Below are positions 23,331 through 38,858 of a stretch of 64,000 bases of DNA, in pieces. The stretch spans positions 14,674,919 to 14,738,918 of the forward strand of contig CM030832.1 of the NCBI GenBank assembly GCA_018105865.1. The letters run 5' to 3'. The stretch's first letter is position 1. Each line of letters starts with the position of its first letter. The notes beneath the pieces were generated by a model. The model was not told the DNA's origin. It worked only from the letters and a program-made list of their open reading frames with translations, and made no database searches. The position numbers were made by a program, and so were the translations under genes. Origin of the DNA: Metaphire vulgaris (Eukaryota; Annelida; Clitellata; Crassiclitellata; Megascolecidae).

Positions 23331-26300
23331 CTTATGTACTGTATATGTATGTGTAATTGAAGTGAATAAAGGATGCCTAATAGACCTAAGTGCAAAAATG
23401 AATAAGGAATGCATAATATACCTAAGTGCAAAGCAACCCTTTGAAACATTTATGATTTTTTTTAGATAATTCAGTTATTACTTAAGAGATAATTATTTTG
23501 ATATTCAACGTTGTTGATTATTTAAGTTCTCCAAAGATTTACACCCTGCTGTCTGCCATTTCACCTGCGATGCTCCGAGTTGGAGGAAGTCCAGCAGACT
23601 GGCTTTTCTTCAACAAGCCATTTGACGTCATTGGCAACCTTGACCTTAAGCCTTCTGCAATTGTCATGACTAGTAGGTGCATATTATGAAACATTTCTTT
23701 TTAATTTTTTCTATTTCAGTTTTCAGCTAGTAACTTATTGCATATTGGAGAAACAGGTACCTGTAGCATTCAGGCTTAACCTCTTATATATGTGTTTTAC
23801 AGCAGGCATCAACAGCCTTCTAGGAATATTGGGATAGGTGCTTAGACACACGAACGAAATTGCTGGGCGTAACTGCTTAAGTGACTTATTATATGCGATC
23901 AAGATGTAGTTTTGTGCATGTGAATAGAAATGGATATTACTAATTTGGTTGGCTTAACAAAGTCAACTGGCAACAGACTTCTTTTTGACCTGAATCTTCA
24001 GCTTCGTTTTGGTCTGCAGTGGAATCCAACAAATGCCATCGAACTGCTCGAATTCTGTTCGGAAATGGGATTTGGTGACAATATGGACTGGGAGTTGGGC
24101 AATGGTATGGTGCAATGTTCCCTCTAATTTTTGTAGTCTGTGTACGCATGAAATTTATTGTGTGCAAAATTTTGCATGGAAAGTCAACTTTTGTGTGTGC
24201 CCTGAATCTGTTCGAAATCAACATTACTTATTTGCTAACAAGATGATACATCTCAAAACACTGTTATCGGTCAACGATCCACTTTTTACAATTTCCCTGC
24301 CAGTTTAGAATATAAACACATGCATTTGTGTAAATTTGGATGAAAAAGTGGGACCCAAACCTATACCTTCCCGTTTTCTATGGTAACTTCTCAAAAAGCG
24401 GGGGCTCAAGTCTAGAGGTCTAATAGAAGTTTACAACTATGATTAATTATACATGCAGTTTAGCAATATGAAACATTCATTAGTTTAAAAAACAAGCATA
24501 ACAAATCAAGCATTACAAATTTGCAAAGGGGGTTATGATTTTCATGCCTTTAGAGTTTCTCTTCGATCCTTACTATATGTATATTCGATCCAGGTCAGTT
24601 ACGCTTCCTCAAAGAAGATGACTCTTAATGTGCATCATCATGTCTAGATGGTTTTCTTATAATTTATTCCTTCTCTTTTGTTCTTCAGCATATTCGTTAA
24701 GCCAAATTGCTGTTCACAGTTTGTGCTGAATGTCAGACACATTCCTCCTATATTCATTGTATTTGCTAGATCGTAAACTGTTCACAATCAAGCGCAACTA
24801 TGAACTCTTAAATTTCAAATATAGGTGTAAACTTCTATTCAGCCTCTAGGTTCAAGTCCCCCATTTTTGAGAGGCTACCATATGGAATGGGGAAGGTACA
24901 GGGGTTTGGCTCCTCCACATTTTCTTCCACGTTTACATCAATGATTTTAAATCTCTATTTTAAGACATTTCTATCGCTGGCTTTATGTTCTTTTAATTTT
25001 ATCAATATTTGGAACCGCGTGCTTTGCACAGATCATTAAATAAAGACCTTTTGGCCATAGTCTAGACCAGAAGTTAGTAATTTTATGGAGCCGTTACGAG
25101 TTAACAAGAAAGTGTGAATCTTTATCAGTAAGTATGTGTATGATATGAAAGCAATGGAAAAATTTTCAAAAATTTGTGCGCTCCATTTTTTCCTTTGTGC
25201 ATGTACCTTGCGACCTCTGTTCACGTGCACATGCACACAGCTTATAGGTTTCATTGGTATGGTGTGCAATTTCTCACTGCTTTGGTCCTCGGAATCTTTG
25301 TTAGGATTGCCTTCATAAAGTTGTTGTGGCTTATTATTTATTGCTTGCAAGCCAGTCATCTGCAGCTGCTTAATGGATGTGGAATTGATTTCACAAATAA
25401 TTATAATCTGATGTCAAGTCCCTTGTTGATAATGATTACTTAGATTTCATGGGCGCCTGCACATTAGGGCAAGAGTGGGCACTTGCCCCCCTAAAAAATG
25501 CAAATACCAGTATTTCACATTAAAATTTGAAACCTTGCTAAAATATTAGCCATGACCATTGTGTTAAAATGTGTTTTGCCCCTCCTGGACAAATTTATGT
25601 GGCGTAACTGTGACCATTGTGTTTGGCCACTCGTGGAAAAATATCTGTGGGCAGTGGGCACCCATGTTAGATTGGCTTGTTAATCTCTGATAGTATGTGC
25701 AACAGTGGTGCTAACTTCCTGTGGATTTGAATTGGATTAGGAGTTTTATGTTATCAGATCAGATCCGTAACGAATTTTATGTATGGTCTCTGAATACAAT
25801 GGTTATCAGATTAAAATGTCAGATGAGATCATCAGACATAAATTTATGTAAATATGTTTTTTCTGTACAGTTTATGATACTATGACAAAGTGTTGTGTCT
25901 TTATTCAGAGCCAGATTCTTACTCTGCAGCTGCACAGATGACATTAACTCCCGAGCGCATTGGAAATGATTTTGTTTTGTTAAACTCGCTGCTTCACTTA
26001 TATCCCAATATGGCCACAAGTAGGATCATAGGGCCTGATGTTGTTGGCACTGGAGGTGCCTCCTCACCTGGGCTTAAAATAATTCAAGGGTCTGTGAAAT
26101 TTCTGTTTTTCACTTCTAATTCAGTGTTTTTAAGTATATGAACAATTTCACTGCATATGCTTTTGAGAGTTGTAAAGTGCTCTTGACTTTGACCTTCTGT
26201 CATGCTTATTGCACTATATAAGTTGTCAATTATAAATAAATAAATAAATAAAAATGCTTCTGCTGTATCAAAGTGCCTAATCATTGCTGTCATCATCATA

Positions 26301-29300
26301 ATCATCGTCATCATCATTGTCATCATCATCATAACCATCACCACTGCCATCACCATCATGCAAGCACATAGCAAAGTGCCTTCTATTCAACTGTTTTCCA
26401 ATCCACTGCAAAACACTGTAACGGTCCATTGCTGTTCAAGACAAAGTGATAAAATTGTCTAGTATAGTTCACTTATTTTAATCAGTTTGCATTCAGTTTT
26501 CAACGTCACTGCACAAATGTGACTCATTCATGCATTTTATTTTAGTTAACTGACATTGTTCTGAGTTTGTTTAAAAAAATTAAAATGAAAGTTGTTTTGC
26601 TGTTTAGAGTGGCAAATGCAACTGGCAGTTTCTTGAAAGCCATAACTTTTCATCAGTAAGTTTCTCTTATGGTTGGTCTCTCATGACTATTGTTGTAGTG
26701 TGATAAGTAGGGATCATAGTTTTCTGCTGCAAGATATTCCAAGTTTTACAGGCCAGTTTGCCTAATTCAGTGGGTCAATATGGCAAATGTTCTTAATTCC
26801 TAGGCATCCTATTTATTAAGTAAGTTGAGAATTTTTAGGAATACTGTATTATCTCTGGTATAATATGCATCCACATATTATACGCACCCTGCAGAGCTCC
26901 CATTAGCATGCATAATGAGCAATTACACAAGAACTTTAAAATATGTTTGACTGTTGTGCACAACATTTTAGATTTTGCCCCAAAAATTTACACAGGTGGG
27001 ACAAGTGATTGACATTGACAAAGTGTATGAATTTTGGAAGCGTACCAAAGATAAAAGATAATAAACTTCAAAACTTTCTAAAGCTCTTCTGTAAACACTT
27101 TTAGACATTTTCTTGATATGTTATTATTGTTTTGTGATTCATCATTGAGTAATTCTTAGCTAGGGTTACCAGACGTCCTTAAATGATAAGGGCAGTCCTT
27201 AAATTCAGTGGTCCCATCCTTAAAGGCACTTGTCCTTAATAAGGACACAAAATGTCCTTAAATTTCGTTTTAAGATAGTGATTACTGATTTTAGACATTA
27301 CGCTAGATTAAAAGTCATCACTAGTTCTTTGTGCTTTTTGCATCTTGTCCTAAAATCATAGTAGGCCTATAGTGTCCGACAAGCAAAAATGCTGTCACTA
27401 CTTTTTTGTGCTATTTTGCATCTGTAACGTTCCAAAAAGTCGGACAAGCAAAAAAAGGCATCGCTAGTTTCTTGTGATTCTTTAGCGTACTGAAAAGTCT
27501 TACAAATCAATGTGTTTTGTGTGTCCTTAAATTCTTTCCAGCTGATCTGGCATCCCTATTCTTAGCCCAACTCATTGCCAATAGCTCACAAAGCTCCTAA
27601 GGGGCAAAACGTTTGCTCACACAAGAATATTTTAATATTTTTCTGCCCACAAAAATTTGCACTGGACCCCTCCCTAGTGGGAGCACTGGCACCCTGAGTT
27701 TTGATTAGTTATTATGATGCAAAAATCTTAAAACCTACACTTGTGTACTGGTAATACACACTAAATTTTGCTTCAGAATATTTTCTTTGCGCTGTATCAA
27801 AGAACTTAGAACTTTTCGTAATCGCCATCCCCACTCAGCTCTCTACCCTGTGGTGTAAACAAGTCTTTCAGATCTTTTGTGTCAGAAAAAAGCAGAATTT
27901 ATGGACTTCTGCATATGTCAGACACTTAAGTCACTTAAAATTGAGAATTTTATCCATAATAATGTCATGCCTCCTATACTTTAAGTTTTGTAAACACTGT
28001 TGCTTACTTAGTACATGTTCATAGTTTATTGATAAAAAGTAATACTGGTATATATTTTCATCTAAAGTTAAGTTTGTGACACATAATTTCAATTTTTGCA
28101 TGATAAATCTGGACCATATTACTAGTGATGGGCACTAATTACCTAAAAAAGTTATAAATAATAATTTAACTAGAAAAAATTTAGTTGAAGCAACAGTTTA
28201 ACTACTTTTTTCTTAACTAGTTACAGCAATAATTTAACTACTGTTTAAAATAGTTACAACTAAAAGTTTAACTACATTTTCGTCAACTTTTTTATTATTC
28301 TGCTTATTTCTTATTGCACTCTGTACTGAAATATGACGATGAATTATACTAGTCTTGCTGACATTGTTGTTGAACCTTCTGATAGTGATAGTTAATCACA
28401 TTGTTTGATGCAAGTACTGCCTGCATAAACCTTCAGGGGTGGTTCCACGTTGGGGATGATTGGGGACGCATCCCCCCACCAGCCCACCAAAAATGCATGT
28501 GTGGTATTGATGAATTTCCGAGAAAACTTTTTGTATTTATTTCTTGGTATTACTTTAGTCTAATAGTATACTTACTGACTAACTACAGTTCAATTTTGCA
28601 CTATGATTTGTACAACCAGACTAAAATGGCTTTTATACATTGTCAATTCTGAACATTATATTTTATAAATCATATCTACAGATTTCTTCTAAACCATTTA
28701 CATATAATTCCTTTGACAATTGGCGGGATCTTCCTAGAAATTCATTGCATCCCCCCACCAAGAGTTCTGGGAACCGCCACTTTTTTGTTACATTGAAAGG
28801 AGTCGAGTAATAAAAATTTTACAAAAAGTTTTAAAATAGTTGGTAATAGTTTAACTACTTTAGAAAAGTTTAGTTTAGCTTTAAAAAATTTTAACTAATA
28901 GTTAAAATAATAGTTTAACTACAAATATCTAGTTTTAAAAAGTTTAGCTTAACTACTTTTTTCCAACTAGTGCACATTACTGCATACTACTAACATTTTA
29001 TGCTTGGATAAATAAATAAATTAATTTAAAAAATTATACTGCAAAATGTGGTTTTTCAGCTATTACTTCAGAGGTGATACAGCAACAATAGAAGATTACT
29101 TGAATCCGGAAAATTTTGCCAACCTTGCCAGCAGTATTCAACATGTCCAAAATGCAATTAGAAATTCAAAATTTCCACACCTTTCATTCTGGTTGGGCGA
29201 AACAAGTGATGCGTGGCATTCAGGGACAGAGAACGTCTCTGACAGATTTGTTTCTGGTTTCTTGTAAGTCACGAATTCAATTGTGAATTTAGTCAACTTG

Positions 29301-29989
29301 TATTCTTTCTCAACAGGCCATTTTGTATAGAAATTTTAATCAAAGTGGTTTTAATTTTGACTATTAAAAGCCATTTATGGTATAATTAGAGGGCACATTG
29401 TAAGGTTTCGGCACTCTGCCCCTATACTCTGTGCAGCAGCATGCAGCAACTATGTTATTATAAGTGAATTTTGTATTAATGGGTAATATAGCGAATATAA
29501 TAAAACTGGGTACTGATATTACTATATCAGCAATCCCTAACACTGGCCACGAGTACGTTTTAATTGGCCTGCAAGCTCCTCTCCCTAAAGAAGTATTTGG
29601 CAAATGCTTCTCCTAAATGCCACATTTCATGTGCATCTCATGCAAGGAAGACAGGCCTCTAAATGTGTGTGCATATGTGTGTGCCTACATACTTATTTAC
29701 CCATTCACACAAAATGATGGTTCGATGTGAGGTGTAGGGTTAAGGTAAGGTGTACACTTGTAGGTCACTGGATGGAAATTGGCAAGTTGGGTAATGAAAT
29801 TCCTTTCCTCTGTATTTTCACTGTATTAGTATACCATATCAGTAGTTTGTCTCTATGCTTCTGAAACCAGTTTTGTATACTGTAGCCACAGATATGGAGA
29901 GGAATTCCTTGATGGCAGAGGGTCAAACTCGTTAATTAGTGTAGCCACAACTTTTCCCATTTGAGCTAGGACAATCTTGTTCTTCTTGC

Positions 29990-30056
<67 letters not shown>

Positions 30057-30944
30057 TTATTATTGCTTTTATTATTGCTTTATTATTATTATTATTATTA
30101 TTATTATTGTTGTTGTTGTTGTTCATGCCCTTTTCATTTGCACCTCCTTTGATGGATATGCAATTCAAATTTATTCTGTTCTCTTTTCTTGAGCCTCTTC
30201 TAATATCTGCTGTTGTTGCAGTCATCATCATCCAGCTAAATAGCTGTACTCTTGTCCTTTCATTTGTACTTCTGATACTATTACAAGTCTATGACATGGC
30301 AGTTGAATGTGTTGTGCAGAATGAAAAGGAACATATTCATTTAATTTGCATCATTGTGAGTGCTTACGTTTGTTTGCTTTTACATTGTCATGTTAAGGTG
30401 GATGGATAAGCTTGGTTTGTCTGCCAAAATGGGTGTAAAAGTTGTAGTGAGACAAACACTCTATGGTCACTACTACTCACTTCTTGATGTCAACATGGAT
30501 CCCACCCCAGTTAGTGTTGAAGTTGTCTTCATTTTCAGCAACTAGTGAAGTGTAAAAGCTTAAGCACTTAAGCTTTCATTTCTTGCATATATTTTTTACT
30601 TATGTCTTCTTGATTTCATGACACTCTTTCAGGGCCGCCGAGAGAAATTCCGGGCTCCGAAACAAAAAAATTTGCGGGCCCTTAAGAAAAATTTATCAAG
30701 TCTCCAAAAAACCTGACAAGAAAGAAAACGTTATCAACTCTCCAAAAACAGCCTGGCAAGCAAATAAAACGTCAATTCTCAAAAAACACCCTGACAAGCA
30801 AAGAAACAAAAAAAACCTTATCGTCACCGGATCTGAGCCCCTGAAAACTCCATGGGCCCCGCAATGTACCGGCTGCACCCCCTCTCTCCTCAGGCCTGCA
30901 CTCTTTGTTGTACCAGTTACATTGAGAATGTGACAAGAGGGACA

Positions 30945-31038
<94 letters not shown>

Positions 31039-32378
31039 GATTGGTTGGAGAGAGACAGTTCTGAAAGAGGCAGAATGTTCTGGTAATTTCATTATCTGCA
31101 TGGTGAATGCTTACTTTTAAGAAAGTACAGGACAGTTTTATTAAACAATTGCTGATGAAATCTTCTGCTGATTGTGTATGGAAGAGTACTACTAGGCAGA
31201 ATAATTCATTTTGTAAAGAAATGTTGAGATTTTGGGAAGAATTGTTGAAATATTATGACTGGAATACTATAATTATGTCTTCTTCTTCATGTGCCATGTA
31301 TTTCTAGTATATACCATGGATTTATACTCTTCTCTGTTTCTGGCTTTATATATCAGTTACAGATGTTGTCTGAGTTCTTGTCGCAGAAAGAGGCAAAATG
31401 TAAACTTTATTTCTTTATCTTCCTCTTGGTCTTTTCCCCTCTATTTTTCCTGTTACAGGACAGTTTTATTAAACAATTTTTCTTATTAGATGTCCAAAGA
31501 TTGTGCTATGCTTTCTTATGGTTTTAGGCAGAATTTTCTTTTTGTAAAAAAATTTTTAGTATTTTCTCATTGTTATTCTTTCTGTCCATGAAATTTTTTT
31601 AATTATGTAGTGATTGCATTTGGCATGGACACCTATTTAAAAGTTTACCAACTGAAGTGTATCTACCTGTTAATAATTTATTTTTATTGTCTATTTTATC
31701 TTTTTGTAGGATTTCTGGCTATCATGGTTGCATCGCTTGTTAGTTGGAAATGGAGTACTATCTGTGCTTCCATCTGCTGGAGTTAATGTTTCCACACCAG
31801 ACACTTTTAGAATATATGCACACTGTACAAACACCAAGAGGCAAGGCATATCAATGTTTTTCATTTGTTCAGAACTGCTACTGGTTTTGTTATACCTGCA
31901 TAAGTACTTGATCCACTTTCTACAAATTTGTACCAAATTTTGGTTCATGTTTAATGTAAGTGTACCAGAATATGGGTGTGAATATACAATCTTACGAACT
32001 TACATAGCACCATTATAGAAGCAACTTTTTCTAAGTTCTAAGAAGAATAAATATTTAATGAATGGATTTAATGATTTCTAACTCAAAGTTCAGGAAAACA
32101 TGATGGTGTCAGATTTAAGGAGAGTTATGCTGTCTGAAGAGGAATGCATGTGTTTTAGACAGAAGGGAATTTATGAGGCAATTTTTATGACATTTCTTGC
32201 ATTTTATTGAGTTGTCTTTCAGAAGATTTTTATCACTGAATAGCACTGTATGGAAATATCTATTTTGTGAGCATGGCTTGTGACAGTTCTAAGTTGATTT
32301 GGTTTGAATGAAGTGTTGATGGCTTAATGAAAATGAAAGATTGAGATGCATTTATATTATGGCTAACTGATACAGTTT

Positions 32379-32469
<91 letters not shown>

Positions 32470-34166
32470 TTCAGCAATCTTAGCAATTGGAAGTATTTAA
32501 CCCTTTCGCCCCTATGGCTCCTTTGCGTCCGTTCCCTGTCCCCTAGGCTCCTGGGGAAAATTATGGGGTTGTTTGGGGCTCCCACATAAACTCAAATATC
32601 TTGAAGAAATGTTAACATAGAACAAAAATGTTTTCACCAGTTTCCTCAGAATTGGACTGTGTTTACTTCCAGCATAGAATATTTAATACTATGAAGAAAA
32701 TCAAAACCGGCCGTGCGGGGATTAGGAAAAGACGCAGAAACCCCAAAAGCGGCCTTACGGGGAGTGGTATTGGTAGACCATTCCATTCTGGAGTTTTAAG
32801 GCATATATTTTCCAAATTTAAGAAACAGTAATACCTTATGTGAATTTTGGATAAACCACATAATATTATTTCAGAGATCTATATTTATTATTGTTGTTGT
32901 TTTTGTTGCTGCTGCTGTTTCTGTTGTTGTCATTATCATTAGTATTAATAGAGTCTCTTAAATGTGCTACTTTCAAGTATACTGTCAACTCATTACAGAC
33001 AAAATTGAACGAAGCATCAAGCTTTGCAGTCCTAAATTTAGTGCATATGCTGTAGCTGTTGTATCTTGTGCATCTTTTCGGCACTAATAAAACGGCCCAT
33101 TTCATGATAATATTTTAGAGTTTGAAAACTTAAAATATTAATTGAAATTTTTCTGGCAAATCAGTTAAATTTAGACTTAAGCACAATGTTTTTGAGTAAT
33201 ACATGCTTAGTTTTTGTCAGTCATAATTTCAAAAATAATTATCAAAATAGGACAATAGGCAGTTTTTAAACATGCACTATTAGACTTTGCTGCTGTAAAG
33301 CTCCTCCATGCTTCATTGTTGTATTATTTTTAGCATTATGCAGTACAAAAAAGGATCTGTAACCATGTTTGGTCTAAATGTGAACCCACTTGCAGCTGTG
33401 TCAATTTCATTTACTGGAAGCTTAGTCAAAGAAGGTGTTGATGTTTATTTACTTGAGCCAGATGGACCAAAGGGTGTTCTATCCAAGTAAGATTATATAG
33501 TTTCCACAGTTAAATTTGTCTCGTTTTATTTTTACCATTCTTATTTCAAGACTTGTCTGCCTTGTGGACCACACTTCTCCATTGATCTCTTTAATTACTG
33601 TGTTAATGTTTTGCAATAGTTCATTTATTTATTTCTCTATAAAAGATGTCAATGTAAATCAATCATAAGGCACTATTACCGGTAATAAGGACAAAGGCAT
33701 CTCCTTGCTGATCCACCTTTGTTTATTATTATTAGTTCATTGAAAAAATATTTGCTCAGAACTATATTGAGCTAAAGAATGTTAATATTTCATCACAAAT
33801 GTCATTGAAAAATTTCTCCCGTAAAAATTCAGTTCATCAACATGGTGGTGGTCATTGTAAAAAGTGGACAAGTTATAGTCCATCCAACACTATAACATTC
33901 TGAAGGCATTTGGTTTGCACTCTTTGAAAACTTGGCTGCCTGTTGTTTAGTTTCAATGTGCAAAATCCATGAAAATTTATAGACAATGTTTGATGTTCCA
34001 TTTCAGATGGGTAAAGCTAAATGGTGAACGGTTGCTGATGACTTCTGACTTGTACATGCCAGACATCTATCCTAAAAAGCTACCGCCTGGCTCAAAAGTG
34101 TTGTTACCGCCACTGACATTTGCCTTTTTTGTATTTCCAGATGCTGACGTTATGATCTGCCAATAA
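22095..34166 (+). CDS. HPSE: Heparanase-like endo-beta-glucuronidase (GH79), complete, 10 coding exons
   Basis: Secreted or lysosomal enzyme family that cleaves heparan sulfate at glucuronic acid. Coding exons: 22095-22510, 23527-23672, 23928-24104, 25909-26089, 26608-26655, 29060-29263, 30398-30509, 31710-31840, 33334-33486, 34007-34166. All phases join to 575 residues (human HPSE 543). The start ATG at 22095 opens a hydrophobic, signal-like N-terminus (MTMVIVGLQVLATPFPY); an acceptor at 22053 allows an upstream untranslated exon. The acid/base Glu247 is split by an intron (WELGN, then E-PDS) and the nucleophile Glu370 is in WLGETSDAW. Other family marks are SPAMLRVGG, LLFDLN, HHYYFRGDTAT, WMDKLGLSAKMG, VVRQTLYG and a C-terminal beta domain ending FAFFVFPDADVMICQ. 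The linker excised on activation of the human enzyme is about 42 residues shorter here. The intron after 31840 starts with GC. HPSE2 cannot be fully excluded, but HPSE2 lacks activity. Confidence 0.93.
22704..22782. repeat. Perfect 31-bp inverted repeat with 17-nt loop
   Basis: Arms 22704-22734 and 22752-22782 are exact reverse complements (begin GGTATGGAAATTGATATGG). Transcribed from either strand it folds to a hairpin. It lies in the first heparanase intron. It could be a small-RNA precursor or a recent inverted duplication. Confidence 0.9.
22890..23215 (+). mobile_element. 5S rRNA-derived SINE (SINE3 type), near full length
   Basis: The head holds CGGTTAGTACTTGGATGGG, the internal promoter part of 5S rRNA, preceded by GAAGTGAAGCAACATCAAGC (5S: GGAAGCTAAGCAGGGTCGGGC). 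A non-5S body follows (GCCATTCATCGCTTAGG, AAGTAATGGCAACC) and a 3' end TACAAGACTAGTACTGCC. A 5'-truncated copy lies on the minus strand at 52257-52460. Confidence 0.8.
23306..23331. repeat. (TA)n microsatellite
   Basis: Short TA tract in the first heparanase intron. Confidence 0.9.
24111..24310. mobile_element. Fragment of CAATGTTCCCTCTAA hAT MITE
   Basis: The left end CAATGTTCCCTCTAA matches the complete element at 8953-9182. The right end was not found. It starts six bases after the exon donor at 24104, so the insertion spared the splice site. Confidence 0.6.
25448..25666. mobile_element. hAT-like MITE, 219 bp
   Basis: Ends CATGGGCGCC and GGGCACCCATG; flanks TTAGATTT and TTAGATTG agree at 7 of 8. 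It lies in the heparanase intron before exon 25909. Confidence 0.7.
26150..26255 (+). mobile_element. LINE 3' tail ending in (AAAT)n
   Basis: GCACTATATAAGTTGTC followed by AATAAATAAATAAATAAA is the usual end of CR1/L2-like LINEs in invertebrates. Confidence 0.5.
27161..27558. mobile_element. hAT MITE (398 bp) with perfect duplication TTCTTAGC
   Basis: Ends TAGGGTTACCAGACG and ATCTGGCATCCCTA; TTCTTAGC occurs on both sides. The interior repeats GTCCTTAAAT and includes CGGACAAGCAAAAAAGGC, the shared motif. It sits in the heparanase intron between exons 26608-26655 and 29060-29263. Confidence 0.9.
28123..28982. mobile_element. Composite hAT element, second copy of the 17486 family
   Basis: Ends TAGTGATGGGCACTAATT and AACTAGTGCACATTACTG; flanks CATATTAC and CATACTAC (7 of 8). 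The nested element (about 28432-28790) has the same two junctions as in the copy at 17486-18375, so the nest formed before both copies spread. It lies in the heparanase intron just before exon 29060. Confidence 0.85.
29990..30125. repeat. (ATT)n and (TTG)n microsatellites
   Basis: A pure ATT array of about 65 bp, interrupted by TTTATTGC, continues as ATT and then GTT units. Located in the heparanase intron between 29263 and 30398. Confidence 0.95.
30630..30898. mobile_element. hAT MITE (269 bp) with perfect duplication CACTCTTT
   Basis: Ends CAGGGCCGCCGAGAG and CTCTCCTCAGGCCTG; CACTCTTT flanks both ends. Three CTGACAAG or CTGGCAAGCAAA words lie inside. It is the same family as the nested copy at 53437-53739. 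It lies in the intron that separates heparanase exons 7 and 8. Confidence 0.9.
30947..31035. repeat. (TA)n microsatellite
   Basis: TA tract with one small interruption (TAATATA) in a heparanase intron. Confidence 0.95.
31838..31845 (+). other. Probable GC 5' splice site (GC-AG intron)
   Basis: Exon end GAG is followed by GCAAGG at 31841. The next exon begins at 33334 after TTTTTAG. Only a break here joins NTK to S-IMQYKKGS in the correct phase. The consensus for GC donors (AG|GCAAG) is matched. Confidence 0.75.
32382..32466. repeat. (TA)n microsatellite
   Basis: Pure TA run in the heparanase intron between exons 31710-31840 and 33334-33486. Confidence 0.95.
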
Positions 34167-34541
34167 AAATTGTGATCAAGGACTATGCATTGAAATTTGT
34201 GTGAGAAGTAAAATCTATAAAGTTTAATGCTTAGTCATGTAATGTGTCAATCCATTACTTTTAAGCATCAGCAAAACTTGAGCAATGCAAGATATGCAAT
34301 AACTAGGTCTACCATCTATTTAAGAATAATTTTGTAAGATGACAACTTCATTATAGCATAATTTTCTGTCAGTCACCTTTGTATTTTATGTTAATCATGT
34401 GGTAAATGCAGTGGTTTTCTGCATTGTCTACTTTTACATTCCTCACTTTATTGTCTTACTATAATTTATCTGTCGCTTTTATTTTTATGGCACAGGTCAA
34501 ATTGATTTCATAATTTTGGTTCATGTTGTGTTTTCCTTCAC

Positions 34542-34558
34542 AATAAATGATGAATAAA
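34542..34558 (+). terminator. Candidate poly(A) signals of the heparanase gene
   Basis: Two AATAAA hexamers (34542-34547 and 34553-34558) about 380 bp after the stop codon. They are the first canonical pair in the 3' flank. Confidence 0.5.
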
Positions 34559-35179
34559 ATGTTAGTAGCATTTCTGATGACTCTTGATGGACAAGTCCAA
34601 AATCTCCAAGTAGTTGATTTAATCTTGAATCAAAATTCTTAGACTGGATTTCCAGTAAACATAGAGCCTTGTTATAATGACAGTTCAAGCAAGCACATCA
34701 TTATAGCCATTTGTTGTAAACATCTCTGTATACTAAAGCCATAAAACAAGTATTTTCATCACTACTCCTCACTACACTAAACACCTATTATATTATCATA
34801 CTGTACTTATTCTGTGTTAATCAGCATCTACTTGCTATAAAAGTAATTCATATCAAAATAAATGTAGATAGTTGTAATCATATTTTCAGGATATTTTAAT
34901 TGAAAACAAGGAGACAATAAAAAAGTTAATCAATTATAAACTTTTACTGTATACAAAATCTTGTGGAATGTTGGTGTATATACATTTCAACACACAAAAC
35001 AGCATCACAGTGAAAGGCACAGAAAGCAGTTGTGCTGTGCCAATGTCAATAGTTATGTGTGCAGACATTTAGATCCCTCACTGTTCTTCTGGCATACAAC
35101 AGATTCCATCTCTGATTTATGCACTGAAAAATCTGCAAACAATACACAAAAGTTATAATATTCTCATTAGGTTGATGTC

Positions 35180-35460
35180 AATGGGGCGGGAAGGTAGAAG
35201 AGTGGTAATATCATTGGACCGTAGAGCCAACGGAAGCGGGTTCAATAGCTGCAGGAGCCCTGGAGTTGATTCAGCCTTCACTCGACAGCAGTGATAAAAT
35301 GCGTAGCAATGGTAACATTGAAAAGTAACCATAGATTTGGTGGAATGGCTGGCCACTGTTCCGCTGAGGAATGGCTTAGCCGCCTATGGGCTGATGGACA
35401 TGAAACCAGGGATCAGCACCGGCTCTTACAGGCATGCATTGAGCCTATGGAATAACTTCC
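35180..35460 (+). mobile_element. tRNA-derived SINE (family S2)
   Basis: A-box TAGAAGAGTGGTAAT, B-box GGGTTCAATAGC, then GATTCAGCCTTCACTCGAC and a long body. A related copy is on the minus strand at 15255-15445. The rest of 34560-36480 holds no gene I can recognise: a 21-bp tandem duplication at about 35745-35785 and a possible hAT-like segment rich in AGTAAC words at 35785-36010. Confidence 0.65.
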
Positions 35461-36482
35461 TTAAAAATAGTGAATTAAGTTTCATATTGGGTCTATGGTA
35501 ACTCAGTTACATTTAGTCATAAAACTTTCCATGAAACTTTACTTACCTAGAAATCAGATTCTTGTTCTTTACTTGAATCAAATATTTTATCTATGCTCAT
35601 CAACATTATTGCATCAGTTGCTTACAACAAAAGTAACATCCAAACTACCAGACTGATGACTACAGTGTAATTCATTTGAAGATAAAATGATGGTGAAGCT
35701 TAAGATAGAATTAAATAAAATATCTTCAAAACCAGTTATTGAGTAACTAACACAATGTGTTGAGTAACTAACACAATGTGTTAGACAGTGTTACTTTGTT
35801 TGCAAAGTAACTTTTCCAGCAACTACTGTAGTTACAATTTTATGTAACAAGGTAATGGAAATGCAAATCTGCCTTACTAATTGCATTATATGTAGCCAAC
35901 TACAGGTACTGTCCTAAGTAACTAGTAATGTAACTAGGTATTATTATCAAATAACATAATTCATTACTTTTTGTACAAAGAACAAAGTACTTTTTAAAGT
36001 AACATGCCTAGCATTGCTTAATTATTGATGAACTGACAAAAATTAGAAAGGGGACAAGTGAATTCAGTCAATAAATGTCTTTGCCACAACTATATTGTGA
36101 CAAATACATGTCAAGTTTTACAGACTCTTGCAGTATATTTCGATTACAGCCAAACAATGTGGTGTAACTCCTTAATTAATATTAACAGCAATTTGTGCTA
36201 TCAAGTCAGTATTTTATATATTCAAATTCATATTCCTCATTCACATTCCTCATATAAAAATCCTGTTAGTGTTCACTCTTTTTAATATCACACAATTTGA
36301 AGTCTCTTAAAAGTAAGAGCAGCCAGGCTTGACTATGTACAAAACAGAACTGAAATCTAGCTCAGTCCCAGATGAGAAATGGCGTAAATTCTAATCACTG
36401 GCCCCATAATTAACTGATGTTCAAATTAATCATTAAACTGAGTAAAATCATATTAAAATCTTGATTGATGGCTATGAGTCAC

Positions 36483-38858
<2,376 letters not shown>

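Noticed and set aside
23673..23927. Extra 37-bp exon in the second heparanase intron (CTATTTCAG ... CAG|GTACCT)
   Set aside because: Splice-like borders exist but the phase does not allow joining to the next exon at 23928; the direct junction gives the expected motif.
31841..32018. Continuation of the heparanase exon past 31840
   Set aside because: Homology ends at NTK, later residues are unlike the family, and the downstream GT donor is in the wrong phase for the next exon.
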